64,000 nt of DNA from Muribaculaceae bacterium (GCA_017547845.1 JAFYNZ010000051.1:1-64000); one strand, 5' to 3'. Shown: positions 16,607-27,625, counted from the stretch's first letter. Made by a program: numbers and translations. Notes: generated by a model not told the origin, from the sequence alone.

Positions 16607-19600
16607 TTACTCGCCGCGGCCGTGGCAGTTCTTGTATTTCTTGCCTGAGCCACAAGGGCATGGATCGTTGCGACCTACCTTCGGAGCCGCCTTGATAGGC
16701 TGAGTCGGCTGAGGACGGCGTGGTCCTGCTGCGGCAGCACGTTGTGCGCTTTCGCCCGGATATGAGTCACGAGTTGTCGAGTAGTTGGCGTATGGATTTT
16801 GATTTGTGGTCGATGTGCTTGAATACTCGCGACGCATCTGCTGCATCTGTTGTTGTTGTTGCTGAGCGCGATGGAGTTCTGCTTCAGCCTCTTTTTGAGT
16901 TTGTTGAGCTTCAGCAGCCGCCTTAGCTTCCTCGAAATCAGGCACTTCGAGCTTACCACGCAAGAGAGTAGCCACTGACTTAGAGTTCATATCCCAAAGC
17001 ATCTTCTTCCAGAGTTCGTAAGCCTCAAGCTTGTAGATTACGAGTGGGTCTTTCTGCTCGTAGCTTGCGTTCTGCACCGACTTGCGGAGCTCATCCATTT
17101 CACGGAGTTGCTCTTGCCAAGCTTTATCAATAGATGAGAGAAGCACAGTCTTTTCCCACGCCTTTGTGAGGGTAGCGCATTGTGTGTCGTAAGCTTCTTG
17201 GACATCGATACGGAGGTAGAATTTGCGACGTCCGTCGGTCATAGGAATACCGATAAGGCCCTTAGCTCCTTGCTCTTCTACGAAGTGCTTAATCCATGGC
17301 ATTGCGTGCTGAGCCATCTTCTCTTTCTTACGAGCGAATGCTTGCATAGCAGCGTCAGCGATAGCATCTGCAGTCGATTGGCGGTCGAGCTTTGCAAACT
17401 CTTCAGGAGTGAATGGCATCTGCATTGCGTAAGCCTTGAGCACAGCCTCTTCCACTTCAGCGTAGTCCTTAGTAGAAGCGATGTCTTGAGCCACTTCGTA
17501 AATCATGTTGGCGATATCCGTACCGATACGTTCACCCTTGAGAGCGTTCTGACGGCGACCATAGATACCGTTACGCTGAGCATTCATCACGTCGTCATAT
17601 TCGACGAGACGCTTACGGATACCGAAGTTGTTTTCTTCGACGCGCTTCTGAGCGTTTTCGATTGACTTGGTCACCATTGGTGATTCGATCATTTCACCCT
17701 CCTTGAAGCCGAGTTTGTCGAGAGTCTTCACCACGCGGTCGCTTGCAAAGAGACGCATCACGGTGTCTTCAAACGACACGAAGAATACTGATGAACCCGG
17801 GTCACCTTGACGACCGGCACGACCACGGAGCTGACGGTCGACGCGACGAGACTCGTGGCGTTCTGTACCGATGATGGCGAGACCGCCGGCATCCTTCACC
17901 TCCTTAGAGAGCTTGATGTCGGTACCACGACCTGCCATGTTGGTAGCGATGGTCACTGTGCCGCTCTTACCTGCTTGTGCCACGATGTCGGCTTCCTTCT
18001 GGTGGAGCTTCGCATTGAGCACTTGGTGAGGAATCTTGCGGAGTGTAAGCATCTTAGAGAGCAACTCTGAGATGTCGACTGATGTCGTACCGACGAGCAC
18101 AGGACGGCCTGCGTCGACCATCTTCTGCACCTCTTCGATGACAGCAGCATATTTTTCTTTCTTGGTGCGGTAGACACGGTCGTTCATATCGTCGCGGATT
18201 ACAGGACGATTGGTCGGGATTTCCACCACCTCAAGTTTGTAGATGTCGTAGAATTCACCCACTTCAGTCATCGCCGTACCGGTCATACCGGCCAATTTGC
18301 GATACATACGGAAGTAGTTTTGGAGCGTTACGGTAGCAAATGTCTGAGTAGCAGCTTCGACCTTCACGCCTTCCTTAGCTTCGATCGCTTGGTGCAAGCC
18401 ATCGCTGTAGCGGCGACCTTCCATGATACGACCTGTCTGCTCATCGACAATCTTAATCTTGTTGTCATCGATGACATATTCGACATTGTTTTCGAAGAGT
18501 GTGTAAGCCTTAAGAAGCTGATTGACAGTGTGCACGCGCTCTGCTTTCACAGCATAGTTTTGAAGCAAAGCATCTTTGCGCTCTTGCTTTTCTTCAGCGT
18601 TGAGACCTTCGTTTTCAACTTGCGAGAGTTGTGAAGTAATGTCAGGCAACACGAAGAATTCAGGGTCGTCGGTAGTGCCTGTCATCACATCGATACCCTT
18701 GTCGGTGAGTTCGATGCTGTGGTTCTTTTCATCGATTACGAAGAACAATGGCTCGACAGCTTCAGGCATCAAAGCATTGTTGTTCTCCATATAAATCTTC
18801 TCAACATCTAGGAGCAATTTCTTGACACCATCTTCTGAGAGGAACTTGATGAGCGGACCATATTTTGGCAACGCTTTGTAGACACGATAGAGAGCAAGAC
18901 CACCCTCTTTGAGCAGACCTTGAGCGTCGAGAGGCTTCTTGGCTGTAGGGTCTTTCTTGTCGTATTTAGCGATTTGCTCAGGGTCGCCACTCCATGCAGC
19001 AGCGATTTTAGCCTTTGCTTCGATGAGAAGCTGGTTGACGAGCTTACGCTGAGCTGTCACCACCTTGTCGACATTTGGCTTAAACTGCATGAACATCTGG
19101 TCGTCGCCCTTTGGCACAGGACCTGAGATAATCAACGGCGTACGAGCATCGTCGATAAGCACTGAGTCGACCTCATCGACGATAGCATAGTAATGGTCGT
19201 TGCGTTGCACAAGTTCTGCCACTGTTGTCGCCATGTTGTCGCGAAGGTAGTCGAAACCAAACTCGTTGTTGGTACCGAATGTGATATCTGCCTGATAAGC
19301 AGCACGACGTTCCTTGGTGTTAGGCTGAGTCTTGTCGATACAAGCCACCGAGAGACCATGGAATTGATAGAGAGGACCCATCCATTCCGAGTCACGCTTT
19401 GCGAGATAGTCGTTGACTGTGACAACGTGCACACCTTCACCGGTCAATGCGTTGAGGAACACCGGCAAAGTTGCTACAAGGGTCTTACCTTCACCCGTAG
19501 CCATTTCGGCGATGTTGTTTGACGCCTTGCCATTGTTCATGATACCATGAAGCACCTGACCACCGATGAGCTGCACATCATAGTGCACCATGTCCCACTT

Positions 19601-20101
19601 CATAAGGTTGCCACCTGCAACCCATTCATTCTTATATAAAGCCTTGTCACCTTCGATGCTGACAAAGTCCTTGCCTTGAGCAGCGAGCTCACGGTCGAAC
19701 TCTGAGGCAGTCACCTCGATGATATCATTTTGTGCAAAACGGCGTGCCGTCTCCTTGATGATAGCAAATACTTCAGGCAAAACTTCGTCGAGTTTTTTGG
19801 CATATCCACTGAAATACTGCTCCTTCAACTCATCAATTTTTTTCCAAAGTGGCTCACGCTTGTCGTAGTCCAATGTCTCGATTTCCTTGCGGATTTCTTC
19901 GATTTGGTCCTTGTATTGCTGAGCGGCGCCGCGAATATCGGATTTGATGTCGGTGATACGCTGACGAAGTTCGTCATTGCTTATCCCCTTGATTTGTTCC
20001 GAGATAGGGTTGATCTCTTTTTTCAGACGATCCCACAACGGACGCACTGCACGCTCGCTCTGGTCGCCGAAAATCTTCTTTAAAAAGTTACTAAATCCCA
20101 T
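16607..20101 (-). CDS. secA: Preprotein translocase ATPase SecA
   Basis: 1164-aa motor that drives Sec-dependent export through SecYEG. DEAD-like NBD1 has Walker A GEGKT at 203-207, followed by the preprotein cross-linking domain, NBD2 ([10 protein letters not shown]) and the helical scaffold. The C-terminal zinc motif has Cys1148, Cys1150, Cys1159 and His1160, the SecB/ribosome-binding tail. It is longer than the E. coli protein (901 aa), as usual in Bacteroidota, with added acidic insertions and a Gln-rich linker near residues 1070-1110. A TATCTTTG element lies on the minus strand at 20180-20173, without a clear -33. Confidence 0.97.
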   Translation of the reverse strand: MGFSNFLKKIFGDQSERAVRPLWDRLKKEINPISEQIKGISNDELRQRITDIKSDIRGAAQQYKDQIEEIRKEIETLDYDKREPLWKKIDELKEQYFSGYAKKLDEVLPEVFAIIKETARRFAQNDIIEVTASEFDRELAAQGKDFVSIEGDKALYKNEWVAGGNLMKWDMVHYDVQLIGGQVLHGIMNNGKASNNIAEMATGEGKTLVATLPVFLNALTGEGVHVVTVNDYLAKRDSEWMGPLYQFHGLSVACIDKTQPNTKERRAAYQADITFGTNNEFGFDYLRDNMATTVAELVQRNDHYYAIVDEVDSVLIDDARTPLIISGPVPKGDDQMFMQFKPNVDKVVTAQRKLVNQLLIEAKAKIAAAWSGDPEQIAKYDKKDPTAKKPLDAQGLLKEGGLALYRVYKALPKYGPLIKFLSEDGVKKLLLDVEKIYMENNNALMPEAVEPLFFVIDEKNHSIELTDKGIDVMTGTTDDPEFFVLPDITSQLSQVENEGLNAEEKQERKDALLQNYAVKAERVHTVNQLLKAYTLFENNVEYVIDDNKIKIVDEQTGRIMEGRRYSDGLHQAIEAKEGVKVEAATQTFATVTLQNYFRMYRKLAGMTGTAMTEVGEFYDIYKLEVVEIPTNRPVIRDDMNDRVYRTKKEKYAAVIEEVQKMVDAGRPVLVGTTSVDISELLSKMLTLRKIPHQVLNAKLHQKEADIVAQAGKSGTVTIATNMAGRGTDIKLSKEVKDAGGLAIIGTERHESRRVDRQLRGRAGRQGDPGSSVFFVSFEDTVMRLFASDRVVKTLDKLGFKEGEMIESPMVTKSIENAQKRVEENNFGIRKRLVEYDDVMNAQRNGIYGRRQNALKGERIGTDIANMIYEVAQDIASTKDYAEVEEAVLKAYAMQMPFTPEEFAKLDRQSTADAIADAAMQAFARKKEKMAQHAMPWIKHFVEEQGAKGLIGIPMTDGRRKFYLRIDVQEAYDTQCATLTKAWEKTVLLSSIDKAWQEQLREMDELRKSVQNASYEQKDPLVIYKLEAYELWKKMLWDMNSKSVATLLRGKLEVPDFEEAKAAAEAQQTQKEAEAELHRAQQQQQQMQQMRREYSSTSTTNQNPYANYSTTRDSYPGESAQRAAAAGPRRPQPTQPIKAAPKVGRNDPCPCGSGKKYKNCHGRGE

Positions 20102-20205
20102 TTTTATGTTGTTCTTGTTTATTCTTAATTAAAATATAGGCCGAAAATGCGAATTACCACACTTTCAACTTGCAAAGATAATATAAATACTTGAATTATC
20201 GAAAC

Positions 20206-21786
20206 TTAGAGAGGCAAAGGTTTCGACACGATGCCATTGGGAGAGCGTATGCGCAGCACTTGAGTGACTGTCGGCGCTATCGATGTCGCATCGACAGGTG
20301 TGTCAATCACTTGAGCATCAACGCCTCCGCCCATGATAAAGGCCGGTGTAAGCACCATTGAGGCGCGGATAGGTTTCACAACCTCCGGATAACGACTATC
20401 ATCGACCAATGTCCAGCCATATGCCACTTTCAGATAGATATCGCCGGCCGATTTCGGATCGATACTGAGTCGCAATGGTTCGAAGGCAAGATTGTTGTGA
20501 GCCAAGACATCCTTGAGCGTATAGGCATCCGAGACGCCACTCATCTTGCACAGGAATATCTTAGCCTCTTCTGCCACTTCCACCACCGACAAGCCCTTCG
20601 ATTCTATCTGCTTGTGATCAAGATAGATTTGACCATGGCTATAATTGAGCACATAATTGCCGTTGCCATGCAGAGCCACCAAGTAGGAATTGAGCAACGA
20701 TGTCGCTCTCTTGACCGAGAAACGACCCGACGGAATCTGATATTTCGCATCATCTTCGACAGCATCATCGTAATAGCCTGTCGATGAGAGGAATATCACC
20801 GTATTATCCAGGCCCACTTGCTTATCAATCTCATCAAACAATCGGCCCAACTGAGAGTCAAGTTTGAGATAGGTGTCTTGAAGTTCGAGTCGGCAATCGC
20901 CATCTTTGACATACTTGTATGGTGCTGCTGTGTAGCTGATGTTGAGCATATCCATGGCATCACCACGCCTTCCGAGGCTCAGATTGCGAAGGTAGTCGAT
21001 AGCGACGGTCGTAATCTCCTCATTAGCAAGCGGTGAGTCAAGATACATGCGATAGACATTTCGGTCGGAAATCGGGAATGTGTGACGGAATGGATAATAA
21101 CGCTTCTGAGCAGGCAATGCCACATATCTATCCAGACTCATCGACGGCTTCCACTGCATCGTGTCAATGCGTGAGCCTATCGACTGGCTATAGTTGCGTT
21201 GCGACATAAATTGCGGCACATCTTTGTAGTAGGTCGTTGTGCACCACTTGCCGGTGTACTCACTTATCCAAAACGCACTGTTTCCGGCATGTCCCGCCAT
21301 GATGACTGCTTGCTGAGGGTCGAGAGCCACAGAGTAGACTGCGCCCAATCCCACTCCATCGATGACCACCTCATCACTGATGGTCGACAACACGATGTTG
21401 CGAGGCGAATATGTCTCGTTGGTGAAATTACCCAGACTGTTGGGGTCGTGGAGTATCGGTTCCACCTTCAACTGCGCCGGATTATACTTTTCTGCCGCCA
21501 CCACGCCATTCTTCGACGGATAATTGCCGGTGTAAATCATCGCCGTAGCACTGACAGCGTCAGGCTCTGCGACGACAAAATCCACGTCTCGCATGTAGGC
21601 GCCCTGCTCCATCAGTCGCTTGAAACCTTTTTCACCAAGCACGGATTTGAGCGATTCCAGACAATCGGTGCGTAGCTGGTCGACCACAATCCCTACGACG
21701 AGTTTTGGACGAGCCGCATCGACTTGCACAATCGTTGTGATTGTCACAAGCCCCATCAATACGCTGGTTATTAATCTCTTATTCAC
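20206..21786 (-). CDS. Alkaline phosphatase superfamily protein (type I phosphodiesterase / PafA-like), secreted
   Basis: 526 aa with an N-terminal signal peptide (ITSVLMGLVTITTIVQVDA). The start of the mature part, PKLVVGIVVDQLRTDCL, carries the metal-binding Asp typical of this superfamily. The likely nucleophile region is EPDAVSATAMIYTGNYPSKNG. The C-terminal part still has the HGQ segment. It should hydrolyse phosphomono- or phosphodiesters in the periplasm. The substrate cannot be told. It begins 3 nt after the DUF4105 gene and is cotranscribed with it. Confidence 0.87.
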   Translation of the reverse strand: MNKRLITSVLMGLVTITTIVQVDAARPKLVVGIVVDQLRTDCLESLKSVLGEKGFKRLMEQGAYMRDVDFVVAEPDAVSATAMIYTGNYPSKNGVVAAEKYNPAQLKVEPILHDPNSLGNFTNETYSPRNIVLSTISDEVVIDGVGLGAVYSVALDPQQAVIMAGHAGNSAFWISEYTGKWCTTTYYKDVPQFMSQRNYSQSIGSRIDTMQWKPSMSLDRYVALPAQKRYYPFRHTFPISDRNVYRMYLDSPLANEEITTVAIDYLRNLSLGRRGDAMDMLNISYTAAPYKYVKDGDCRLELQDTYLKLDSQLGRLFDEIDKQVGLDNTVIFLSSTGYYDDAVEDDAKYQIPSGRFSVKRATSLLNSYLVALHGNGNYVLNYSHGQIYLDHKQIESKGLSVVEVAEEAKIFLCKMSGVSDAYTLKDVLAHNNLAFEPLRLSIDPKSAGDIYLKVAYGWTLVDDSRYPEVVKPIRASMVLTPAFIMGGGVDAQVIDTPVDATSIAPTVTQVLRIRSPNGIVSKPLPL

Positions 21787-21789
21787 TGT

Positions 21790-23022
21790 CTATTTTCGTT
21801 TAAAAGCAGCCAATGCCGACTGCAGTATATCTTTATTCTCGCCATTCACCAGATACGCCACCGACAAAATCAGATCGATGAGTATCAACGGATAGTTGGC
21901 TATATTTATCACTTGTGCTTGAAATGGCAACACCACAGTCAAGGCTATGACTGACAACGCTTTAAGTGCCATAAACCACCACAATGGTCGACGCACCTTG
22001 CGACAACACACCAAAGCAGCAACCACCAATCCCGACGGATTGAGCCACCACACGTTGATGTTGGGCGACGTCGCCTCATGCTCCGATGCAAGCACCATAA
22101 AGAGCACCAAGCAGCCGACCACACCACAAAGACCATACCAAAACATATATAGTCCATTGAAAATCTTGCCACGACGATGACCGACCACAGTCAACACCGA
22201 CACTACGACCATCAATGCCCACATCACCATCATAGGCGATTGTATCGTAGGCGTAGCCGAGAGAGTCATATCGCCACGACCTTCATAGATCACTTCTGTC
22301 TTCTGCACCAAACGTCGACCATCTGCAAGTCGCACTTGTTCAACGGAATGCATCAACTCCACCGGCACAAACATCTCCTCGCGTCGCTCCAAGTCGTAGT
22401 CGAGTCCGCTACCGAGCAGCATATCGATACCAAACTGATACCACGCATAGTTGCGACCATAGTGAGTGAGTTGCTTGCGATAAGTGCCATATCTGACACT
22501 ATCGTCGTAAGCTATCGGTTGTCCGACAGCTGCATCAAGCTTGTCAAGCACCTTTGTCGCACAATTATTCTTCACATAGTTATATCGATAGGTGCGATTT
22601 TGCGGTTGCACATCCCACATCAACGACTCCACGAGGCGGTGCTTCTCCTCATCGGTGAGATTGAGTGTCTGCTCCACCACCATCGCACCATCGCGAGCAC
22701 ACGAAAGCATAAACATCTCAAAGTCGTGACAACCGGCCATGTAGTCGGTCTCACCCTTTACAAATCGGTAGATAAAATTGGGAGCCGTGAAGTCAAACAA
22801 TCCGTAGTCAAACGCCAAGTCATAAGTCGCCGACTTCACTCGGATAGCCTCATGACCATATAACTGATACACCTCGGCAGCAGGATACTTCGTAATCAGA
22901 CTGACCGTCAACGAATCCTTAGCCATATCAGGCACATTGCTCTGCGGAGCATGCACCGACACTTGCGCCTGTCCGACAAACGCAAATATCATCATCATCA
23001 ATATCGATATCAATCTTACCAT
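21790..23022 (-). CDS. DUF4105 membrane protein (Lnb N-terminal periplasmic-domain type)
   Basis: About 410 aa from the Met at 23022 (MVRLISILMMMIFAFVGQA, a signal peptide). An upstream in-frame ATG at 23061 is less likely. The periplasmic N-terminal domain (VYQLYGHEAIRVKS ... NYVKNNCATKVLD) is the DUF4105 papain-like fold with a conserved His and Cys. Four or five C-terminal membrane segments follow. The promoter TTG-20-TAACTTCG ends only 9 nt before this ATG, which would make the mRNA nearly leaderless. It is first in an operon with the phosphatase-like gene. The function is unknown, possibly processing of lipid or peptide in the envelope. Confidence 0.8.
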   Translation of the reverse strand: MVRLISILMMMIFAFVGQAQVSVHAPQSNVPDMAKDSLTVSLITKYPAAEVYQLYGHEAIRVKSATYDLAFDYGLFDFTAPNFIYRFVKGETDYMAGCHDFEMFMLSCARDGAMVVEQTLNLTDEEKHRLVESLMWDVQPQNRTYRYNYVKNNCATKVLDKLDAAVGQPIAYDDSVRYGTYRKQLTHYGRNYAWYQFGIDMLLGSGLDYDLERREEMFVPVELMHSVEQVRLADGRRLVQKTEVIYEGRGDMTLSATPTIQSPMMVMWALMVVVSVLTVVGHRRGKIFNGLYMFWYGLCGVVGCLVLFMVLASEHEATSPNINVWWLNPSGLVVAALVCCRKVRRPLWWFMALKALSVIALTVVLPFQAQVINIANYPLILIDLILSVAYLVNGENKDILQSALAAFKRK

Positions 23023-23225
23023 TTCGACCGCGAAGTTACTCAATCGACGGCAGAAAAGCAAACGAAAGCGAAAATATTAACCACGGATAACATAATACAT
23101 CACTCATTAATCGCAATCCAAGATATGAATTAATCGAAAAATATCAACGCACAGGACAGCATCTAAAATATTTTCATTAATTTTGTCATCAGATATAGAT
23201 TGTTCAAGATAAATACCCGACCATA

Positions 23226-24371
23226 ATGAGCGATATAATCAATTCCCCAAAACACTCAGAACTTACCAACGCTGTTCAGATTATTAAAGACGCCATTTTG
23301 CAAAGCCAACAGCGTGCATTATCTGCCATTAACCAAGAGCAATTAGCACTTTACTATGCCATCGGAAGATATGTATCAAGAAATACTCGAAATAAAAATT
23401 GGGGAAAAGGATTCATCGAAGCTCTAAGCGAGCAACTTCGTAAGGAACTACCCGGGTTGAGAGGATTTTCAGCTCCAAGTTTGCGAAAGATGAGGACATT
23501 CTATGAAGAGTGGCAAATGCTTTCAGACAATTCGTTCGTCGAAACGAACAAATTAACCAACACCGAAATCAATTCGTTCGTTGAAACGAACAAATTAACC
23601 AACCTACAATTCAAAATAGATGCAAATTTCCCAATTTCGGCATTTTTAAACATCGGTTTCACACATCACTATGCCATACTGACCAAAGTCAAGGACACCG
23701 AACAACGAAAATTTTACATCCAATACGCAGCAGACACCAAAGCAAAAGTCGAAGAATTAGAACAAGTTATAAATGAGAATTTGTTCCAACACCAAGGACT
23801 GTTGGCAAACAATTTCAAAAAAACAATCCCTGACCAATTGCAAGCTTATCGCACTATTTCAATGTTCAAAGATGAATACCTACTCGATTTTATCAACACT
23901 GAAGAATTATTCATTCGTGAAAAGGATAGAGATGAACGACTAATTGAACAAAGTATTATACAAAACATCAAAGAATTTATCATGACCTTTGGCAAGGACT
24001 TCACATTTGTTGGAAACCAATATCATTTAGAGAAATTTGGTGTCGAAGAATTTCCTGACTTGCTATTTTTCAACCGAGAACTTGCAGCTTTGGTCTGCGT
24101 GGAGTTAAAAGATGGACCATTCAAAACGTCTTATTTAGGACAACTTGCAGGCTATTTGCGCATTCTTGACGACGAAGTACGAAAACCCAATGAAAACCCT
24201 TCTATAGGTATCATCCTATGCAAAAGTGCTAACAAAAAATTTGTCGAATATGTAATTCAAGACTATGACAAACCTATGGGTGTAGCCACTTATAAAACAA
24301 CTGCTCAAATGGACGAACGACTAAAAAAATTGCTTCCTCCGGTAGAAGAGTTAGAAAAACTTCTTGGATAA
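23226..24371 (+). CDS. DUF1016 (YhcG-type) PDDEXK nuclease-domain protein, copy 1
   Basis: 381 aa. The N-terminal DUF1016 helical domain covers about residues 15-200 (ALYYAIGRYVSRNTRNKNWGKG). The C-terminal PD-(D/E)xK nuclease domain has Asp278 and Glu293-Leu-Lys295. Residues about 102-128 are a two-copy repeat (SFVETNKLTN), encoded by a 42-bp in-frame duplication, and lie in a linker of the helical domain. Family members are often found beside type I R-M genes and mobile DNA. The biochemical role is unproven. It is a single gene with AT-rich composition, and a weak TAATTTTG element at 23178-23185. Confidence 0.87.
   Translation: MSDIINSPKHSELTNAVQIIKDAILQSQQRALSAINQEQLALYYAIGRYVSRNTRNKNWGKGFIEALSEQLRKELPGLRGFSAPSLRKMRTFYEEWQMLSDNSFVETNKLTNTEINSFVETNKLTNLQFKIDANFPISAFLNIGFTHHYAILTKVKDTEQRKFYIQYAADTKAKVEELEQVINENLFQHQGLLANNFKKTIPDQLQAYRTISMFKDEYLLDFINTEELFIREKDRDERLIEQSIIQNIKEFIMTFGKDFTFVGNQYHLEKFGVEEFPDLLFFNRELAALVCVELKDGPFKTSYLGQLAGYLRILDDEVRKPNENPSIGIILCKSANKKFVEYVIQDYDKPMGVATYKTTAQMDERLKKLLPPVEELEKLLG
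23529..23603 (+). repeat. In-frame 42-bp repeat with palindromic core in the DUF1016 gene
   Basis: A 33-bp unit at 23529-23561 recurs at 23571-23603 with one mismatch, with a period of 42 bp (14 codons). Each unit holds an imperfect palindrome: arms AATTCGTTCG and CGAACAAATT around 6 nt. This allows gain or loss of copies without a frameshift. Confidence 0.85.
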
Positions 24372-24417
24372 TACCCCAACCATAAAAAACTTAACCCAAA
24401 ATACTTAAAATTAGGTA

Positions 24418-24512
24418 TTGGGGAAGGGGGATTTTTGCAGTAACTTTGCAGTCGTAATAAATAGCCAAACGTGGTGATAATTTTGACAATTTGCTAAAAA
24501 TCACTACCTTTG
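24418..24512 (+). promoter_or_regulatory. Two tandem promoters before the histidine-rich / TonB locus
   Basis: First: TTG 24418-24420, 20-nt spacer, TAACTTTG 24441-24448. Second: TTG 24483-24485, 19-nt spacer, TACCTTTG 24505-24512. The second would give a leader of about 60 nt. I could not find a clear palindromic metal-regulator box between them. Confidence 0.7.
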
Positions 24513-24579
24513 TACCCTAATTTAAGACAACATCTCTATTTACCTCATAAATATAAGGAGACATTAACATAAGTTCAAA

Positions 24580-24915
24580 ATGAGCAAACGTGTCCACCAT
24601 ATAATCTGCATCTTGATGCTCGCGGTCTTCGTGAGTTATTGGAGCGGTATTACCATGTTTGGGCACATCCACGAAGTCGACGGAGCAAGCATCGTGCACT
24701 CCCACCCCGGAGCCAACACCCACGACCACTCAGCGTCGAGTTTCTTCACCATCAATGCCATCTCACATTTCATCTCCGACGATGCATCACTGGGCATAAC
24801 AGAGTTGGCAAAGGTAGATTGCTCTATTTCTGAGATTCACACTCATTATCTCAATAACTTTATTGCCGAACCACATCGTGGTTTCATCTCTTTACGCGCA
24901 CCACCCACAGTGTAA
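24580..24915 (+). CDS. Small histidine-rich membrane-anchored or exported protein
   Basis: 111 aa. One hydrophobic N-terminal segment (HIICILMLAVFVSYWSGI) works as a signal or anchor. It is followed by a histidine cluster (GHIHEVDGASIVHSHPG, THDHS). I do not recognise a named family. Small proteins of this look occur in Bacteroidota directly before TonB receptors. The His pattern suggests Zn, Cu or Ni binding on the periplasmic side. It is first in the transcript, with the receptor 148 nt downstream. The metal is an inference from composition only. Confidence 0.75.
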   Translation: MSKRVHHIICILMLAVFVSYWSGITMFGHIHEVDGASIVHSHPGANTHDHSASSFFTINAISHFISDDASLGITELAKVDCSISEIHTHYLNNFIAEPHRGFISLRAPPTV

Positions 24916-25063
24916 GTTCTTAGCAATCACCCCATTATCTCCCCTACTATCAGACACCTACGAGCCGGGATTGCATCATTAGCAACTCCCATCGTCATCG
25001 TAGGCATCTCTATCAATAGGCGTGCCGTGTGCCCGTCTATCACCAAATACACAAGAACTTACT

Positions 25064-27445
25064 ATGCAAAAAATTATCACAACTATCTTCTGCTTGTGCG
25101 CGACTTTCGTCTCTTTGGCACAGCAACACCACGGTCATGAGCACGAACACGAGCATGACCTCCACCACCACTACAACCATCACAGCCAGTGCAACTATCA
25201 GTTTGCCGACCTTCGCGAGTCTGACGCCAACATCATCGGTCACATTCTCGACGCCGACACCAAGGAGCACATGGAGTTTATCACCATCGCTCTCAAAGGC
25301 ACTACTATCGGCACAAGCACCGACATCACAGGTCACTACTTCCTCAAAAACCTTCCTGAAGGCGAATACACCCTCGAAGTAAGCTGCATCGGCTATCAGA
25401 CATCGACTCGCAAAGTGCGTCTGGTCAAAGGTCGCACCCTCGAAGAAAACTTTGAGCTCGAAAAAGATGCTATCCTCCTCGACGGCATCGTCGTTTCAGC
25501 CAACCGCAATGAGACCCACCGTCGCGAAGCTCCGACTTTGGTCAACATTGCCGACACTCGTCTCTATGAAAACACCACTTCGACCACTCTCGCTCAAGGT
25601 CTCAACTATATCCCGGGCGTACGCGTCGAATCCAACTGCCAAAACTGTGGTTTCCAACAAGTGCGCATCAATGGTCTTGAAGGTCCTTACACTCAAATCC
25701 TCATCGACTCTCGCCCTATCTTCAGCGCCCTCTCTGGCGTCTATGGCATCGAACAGATTCCTGCAAGCATGATTCAGCAGGTGGAAGTGATGCGTGGTGG
25801 TGGCTCTGCACTCTTCGGTGGATCTGCCATTGCCGGCACCATCAACATCATCACCAAAGAGCCACTTCGCAACTCTGCGATGCTTTCTCACACCATCACC
25901 GGCATAGGAGGTTTCAATTCGTTTGACAACAACACCTCACTCAACGCTTCACTCGTCACCGACGACCACAAAGCCGGCATCTACATATTCGGTCAGAATC
26001 GCCATCGTTCAGGCTATGACTCTGACGGCGACGGATTCACCGAGCTCAACAAAATCAACGGCCAGACCATCGGTTTCCGTTCCTACCTCAAGACAAGCGA
26101 CTACGCTAAATTCACATTCGAATACCACCACATGGAAGAATTCCGCCGCGGTGGCGACAACATCGACCTCCCTCCTCACGAAGCAGAAGTAGCAGAGCAG
26201 ACCGAACACTCTATCAACGGCGGTGGTCTCAAATTCGACTACATCTCTCCCAACGAGAAGAATCGTGTCACAGCCTACCTCTCTGCCCAACACATCGACC
26301 GCGACAGCTACTATGGTCCGGGCGAACTCGACCCAATCGACGCATACGGTCAGACTAAAGACTTCACATGGGTGGGTGGTGCACAATACATCCACATGTT
26401 CAAAAAGTGTATCTTCATGCCTGCCGACCTCACAGCCGGATTCGAATACACTCAAGATGACCTGACCGACAAGATGACAGGCTACGACCGTCTGCTCAAG
26501 CAGCACACCAACACTGCCAGTCTTTTCGCTCAAAACGAATGGAAAAACAGCCGTTGGGGCTTCCTCATCGGTGCTCGTCTCGATAAGCACAACCTCATCG
26601 ACCACATCATCTTCAGCCCTCGTGCCAACCTTCGTTTCAACCCTATCGACGACATCAACATTCGCCTCAGTTACTCATCAGGTTTCCGTGCTCCACAAGC
26701 CTACGACGAAGACCTCCACATCGAAAACGTTGGTGGCAACGTGGCGATGATCGTACTCGCCGACGACCTCAAGGAAGAACGCTCTCATAGCGTCAACCTC
26801 TCAGCCGATATGTACCATCGATTTGGCGACTTCCAAGTCAACCTCCTCGTCGAAGGTTTCTACAACAAGCTCAACGACGTCTTTGCACTCACCGACGGCG
26901 AAATCAAAGACGGTATCCTCACTCGTATCCGCCACAATGCTGAAGGCGCACAAGTGGCAGGTCTCACCCTCGAAGCCAAAATGGCATACCTCGACAAGGT
27001 GCAAGTACAAGCAGGCTACACATTCCAACAGAGCCGCTACGACGAGCCATTCGAGTGGAACCCGGAAGCACCAAAAGTGACCAAGATGCTCCGTTCACCC
27101 GACCACTACGGCTACTTCATTGCAACCTACAAGCCCATCAAGGCCCTCTCATGTATCCTCTCAGGCACCTACACCGGCTCAATGATTGTGCCTCACGAAT
27201 ATGTTCCGGACTACTGGTTGACACCATCGACTGTTGAGACTCCCGACTTCTTCGACCTCGGCATCAAGTTTGCCTACGACTTCAAGGTCTACAAGTCAGT
27301 CACTCTCCAACTCAACGCCGGTGTCCAAAACATCTTCAACGCCTACCAACGCGACTTCGACCAAGGTGCTGACCGCGACGCAGGCTACATGTATGGACCT
27401 GAGCTTCCACGCAGCTACTTCGCAGGTCTCAAGATTAGCTACTAA
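25064..27445 (+). CDS. TonB-dependent outer-membrane receptor with histidine-rich N-terminus (putative metal uptake)
   Basis: 793 aa from the Met at 25064, which starts a signal peptide (KIITTIFCLCATFVSLAQ). An upstream ATG at 25022 adds 14 unlikely residues. The mature N-terminus is packed with His (HHGHEHEHEHDLHHHYNHH). Then come a carboxypeptidase-regulatory-like beta domain (about 50-135), a plug (NYIPGVRVESNCQNCG ... QVEVMRGGGSALFGG) and a 22-strand-type barrel ending in an aromatic-rich strand. The CxxC in the plug and the His tract suggest a soft metal or a metal complex as ligand. There is no paired SusD gene, so it is not a glycan system. A terminator follows. Confidence 0.9.
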   Translation: MQKIITTIFCLCATFVSLAQQHHGHEHEHEHDLHHHYNHHSQCNYQFADLRESDANIIGHILDADTKEHMEFITIALKGTTIGTSTDITGHYFLKNLPEGEYTLEVSCIGYQTSTRKVRLVKGRTLEENFELEKDAILLDGIVVSANRNETHRREAPTLVNIADTRLYENTTSTTLAQGLNYIPGVRVESNCQNCGFQQVRINGLEGPYTQILIDSRPIFSALSGVYGIEQIPASMIQQVEVMRGGGSALFGGSAIAGTINIITKEPLRNSAMLSHTITGIGGFNSFDNNTSLNASLVTDDHKAGIYIFGQNRHRSGYDSDGDGFTELNKINGQTIGFRSYLKTSDYAKFTFEYHHMEEFRRGGDNIDLPPHEAEVAEQTEHSINGGGLKFDYISPNEKNRVTAYLSAQHIDRDSYYGPGELDPIDAYGQTKDFTWVGGAQYIHMFKKCIFMPADLTAGFEYTQDDLTDKMTGYDRLLKQHTNTASLFAQNEWKNSRWGFLIGARLDKHNLIDHIIFSPRANLRFNPIDDINIRLSYSSGFRAPQAYDEDLHIENVGGNVAMIVLADDLKEERSHSVNLSADMYHRFGDFQVNLLVEGFYNKLNDVFALTDGEIKDGILTRIRHNAEGAQVAGLTLEAKMAYLDKVQVQAGYTFQQSRYDEPFEWNPEAPKVTKMLRSPDHYGYFIATYKPIKALSCILSGTYTGSMIVPHEYVPDYWLTPSTVETPDFFDLGIKFAYDFKVYKSVTLQLNAGVQNIFNAYQRDFDQGADRDAGYMYGPELPRSYFAGLKISY

Positions 27446-27468
27446 TCACATCATCACGATATCACATC

Positions 27469-27498
27469 AAGCCTCTTTGCCGACAAGCAGAGAGGCTT
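27469..27498 (+). terminator. Intrinsic terminator of the TonB locus
   Basis: Stem AAGCCTCT / AGAGGCTT extended by TGC/GCA pairing around CGACA, followed by TTCTCT. It is 24 nt after the receptor stop. Confidence 0.8.
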
Positions 27499-27625
27499 TC
27501 TCTATCCATAGCCCTAAGCGCACTATTCTTCCTACACTCCCTAAATTCACTACTCTCCCAATCCACCCTAACTATCCTCACAATTTTTACCATCTCCGAT
27601 GCACCGCTATATGAAGAAGAAGTTG

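Noticed and set aside
26009..26605. 198-aa minus-strand frame inside the TonB receptor
   Set aside because: Antisense shadow of a well-supported receptor gene, Val-rich composition typical of reverse frames.
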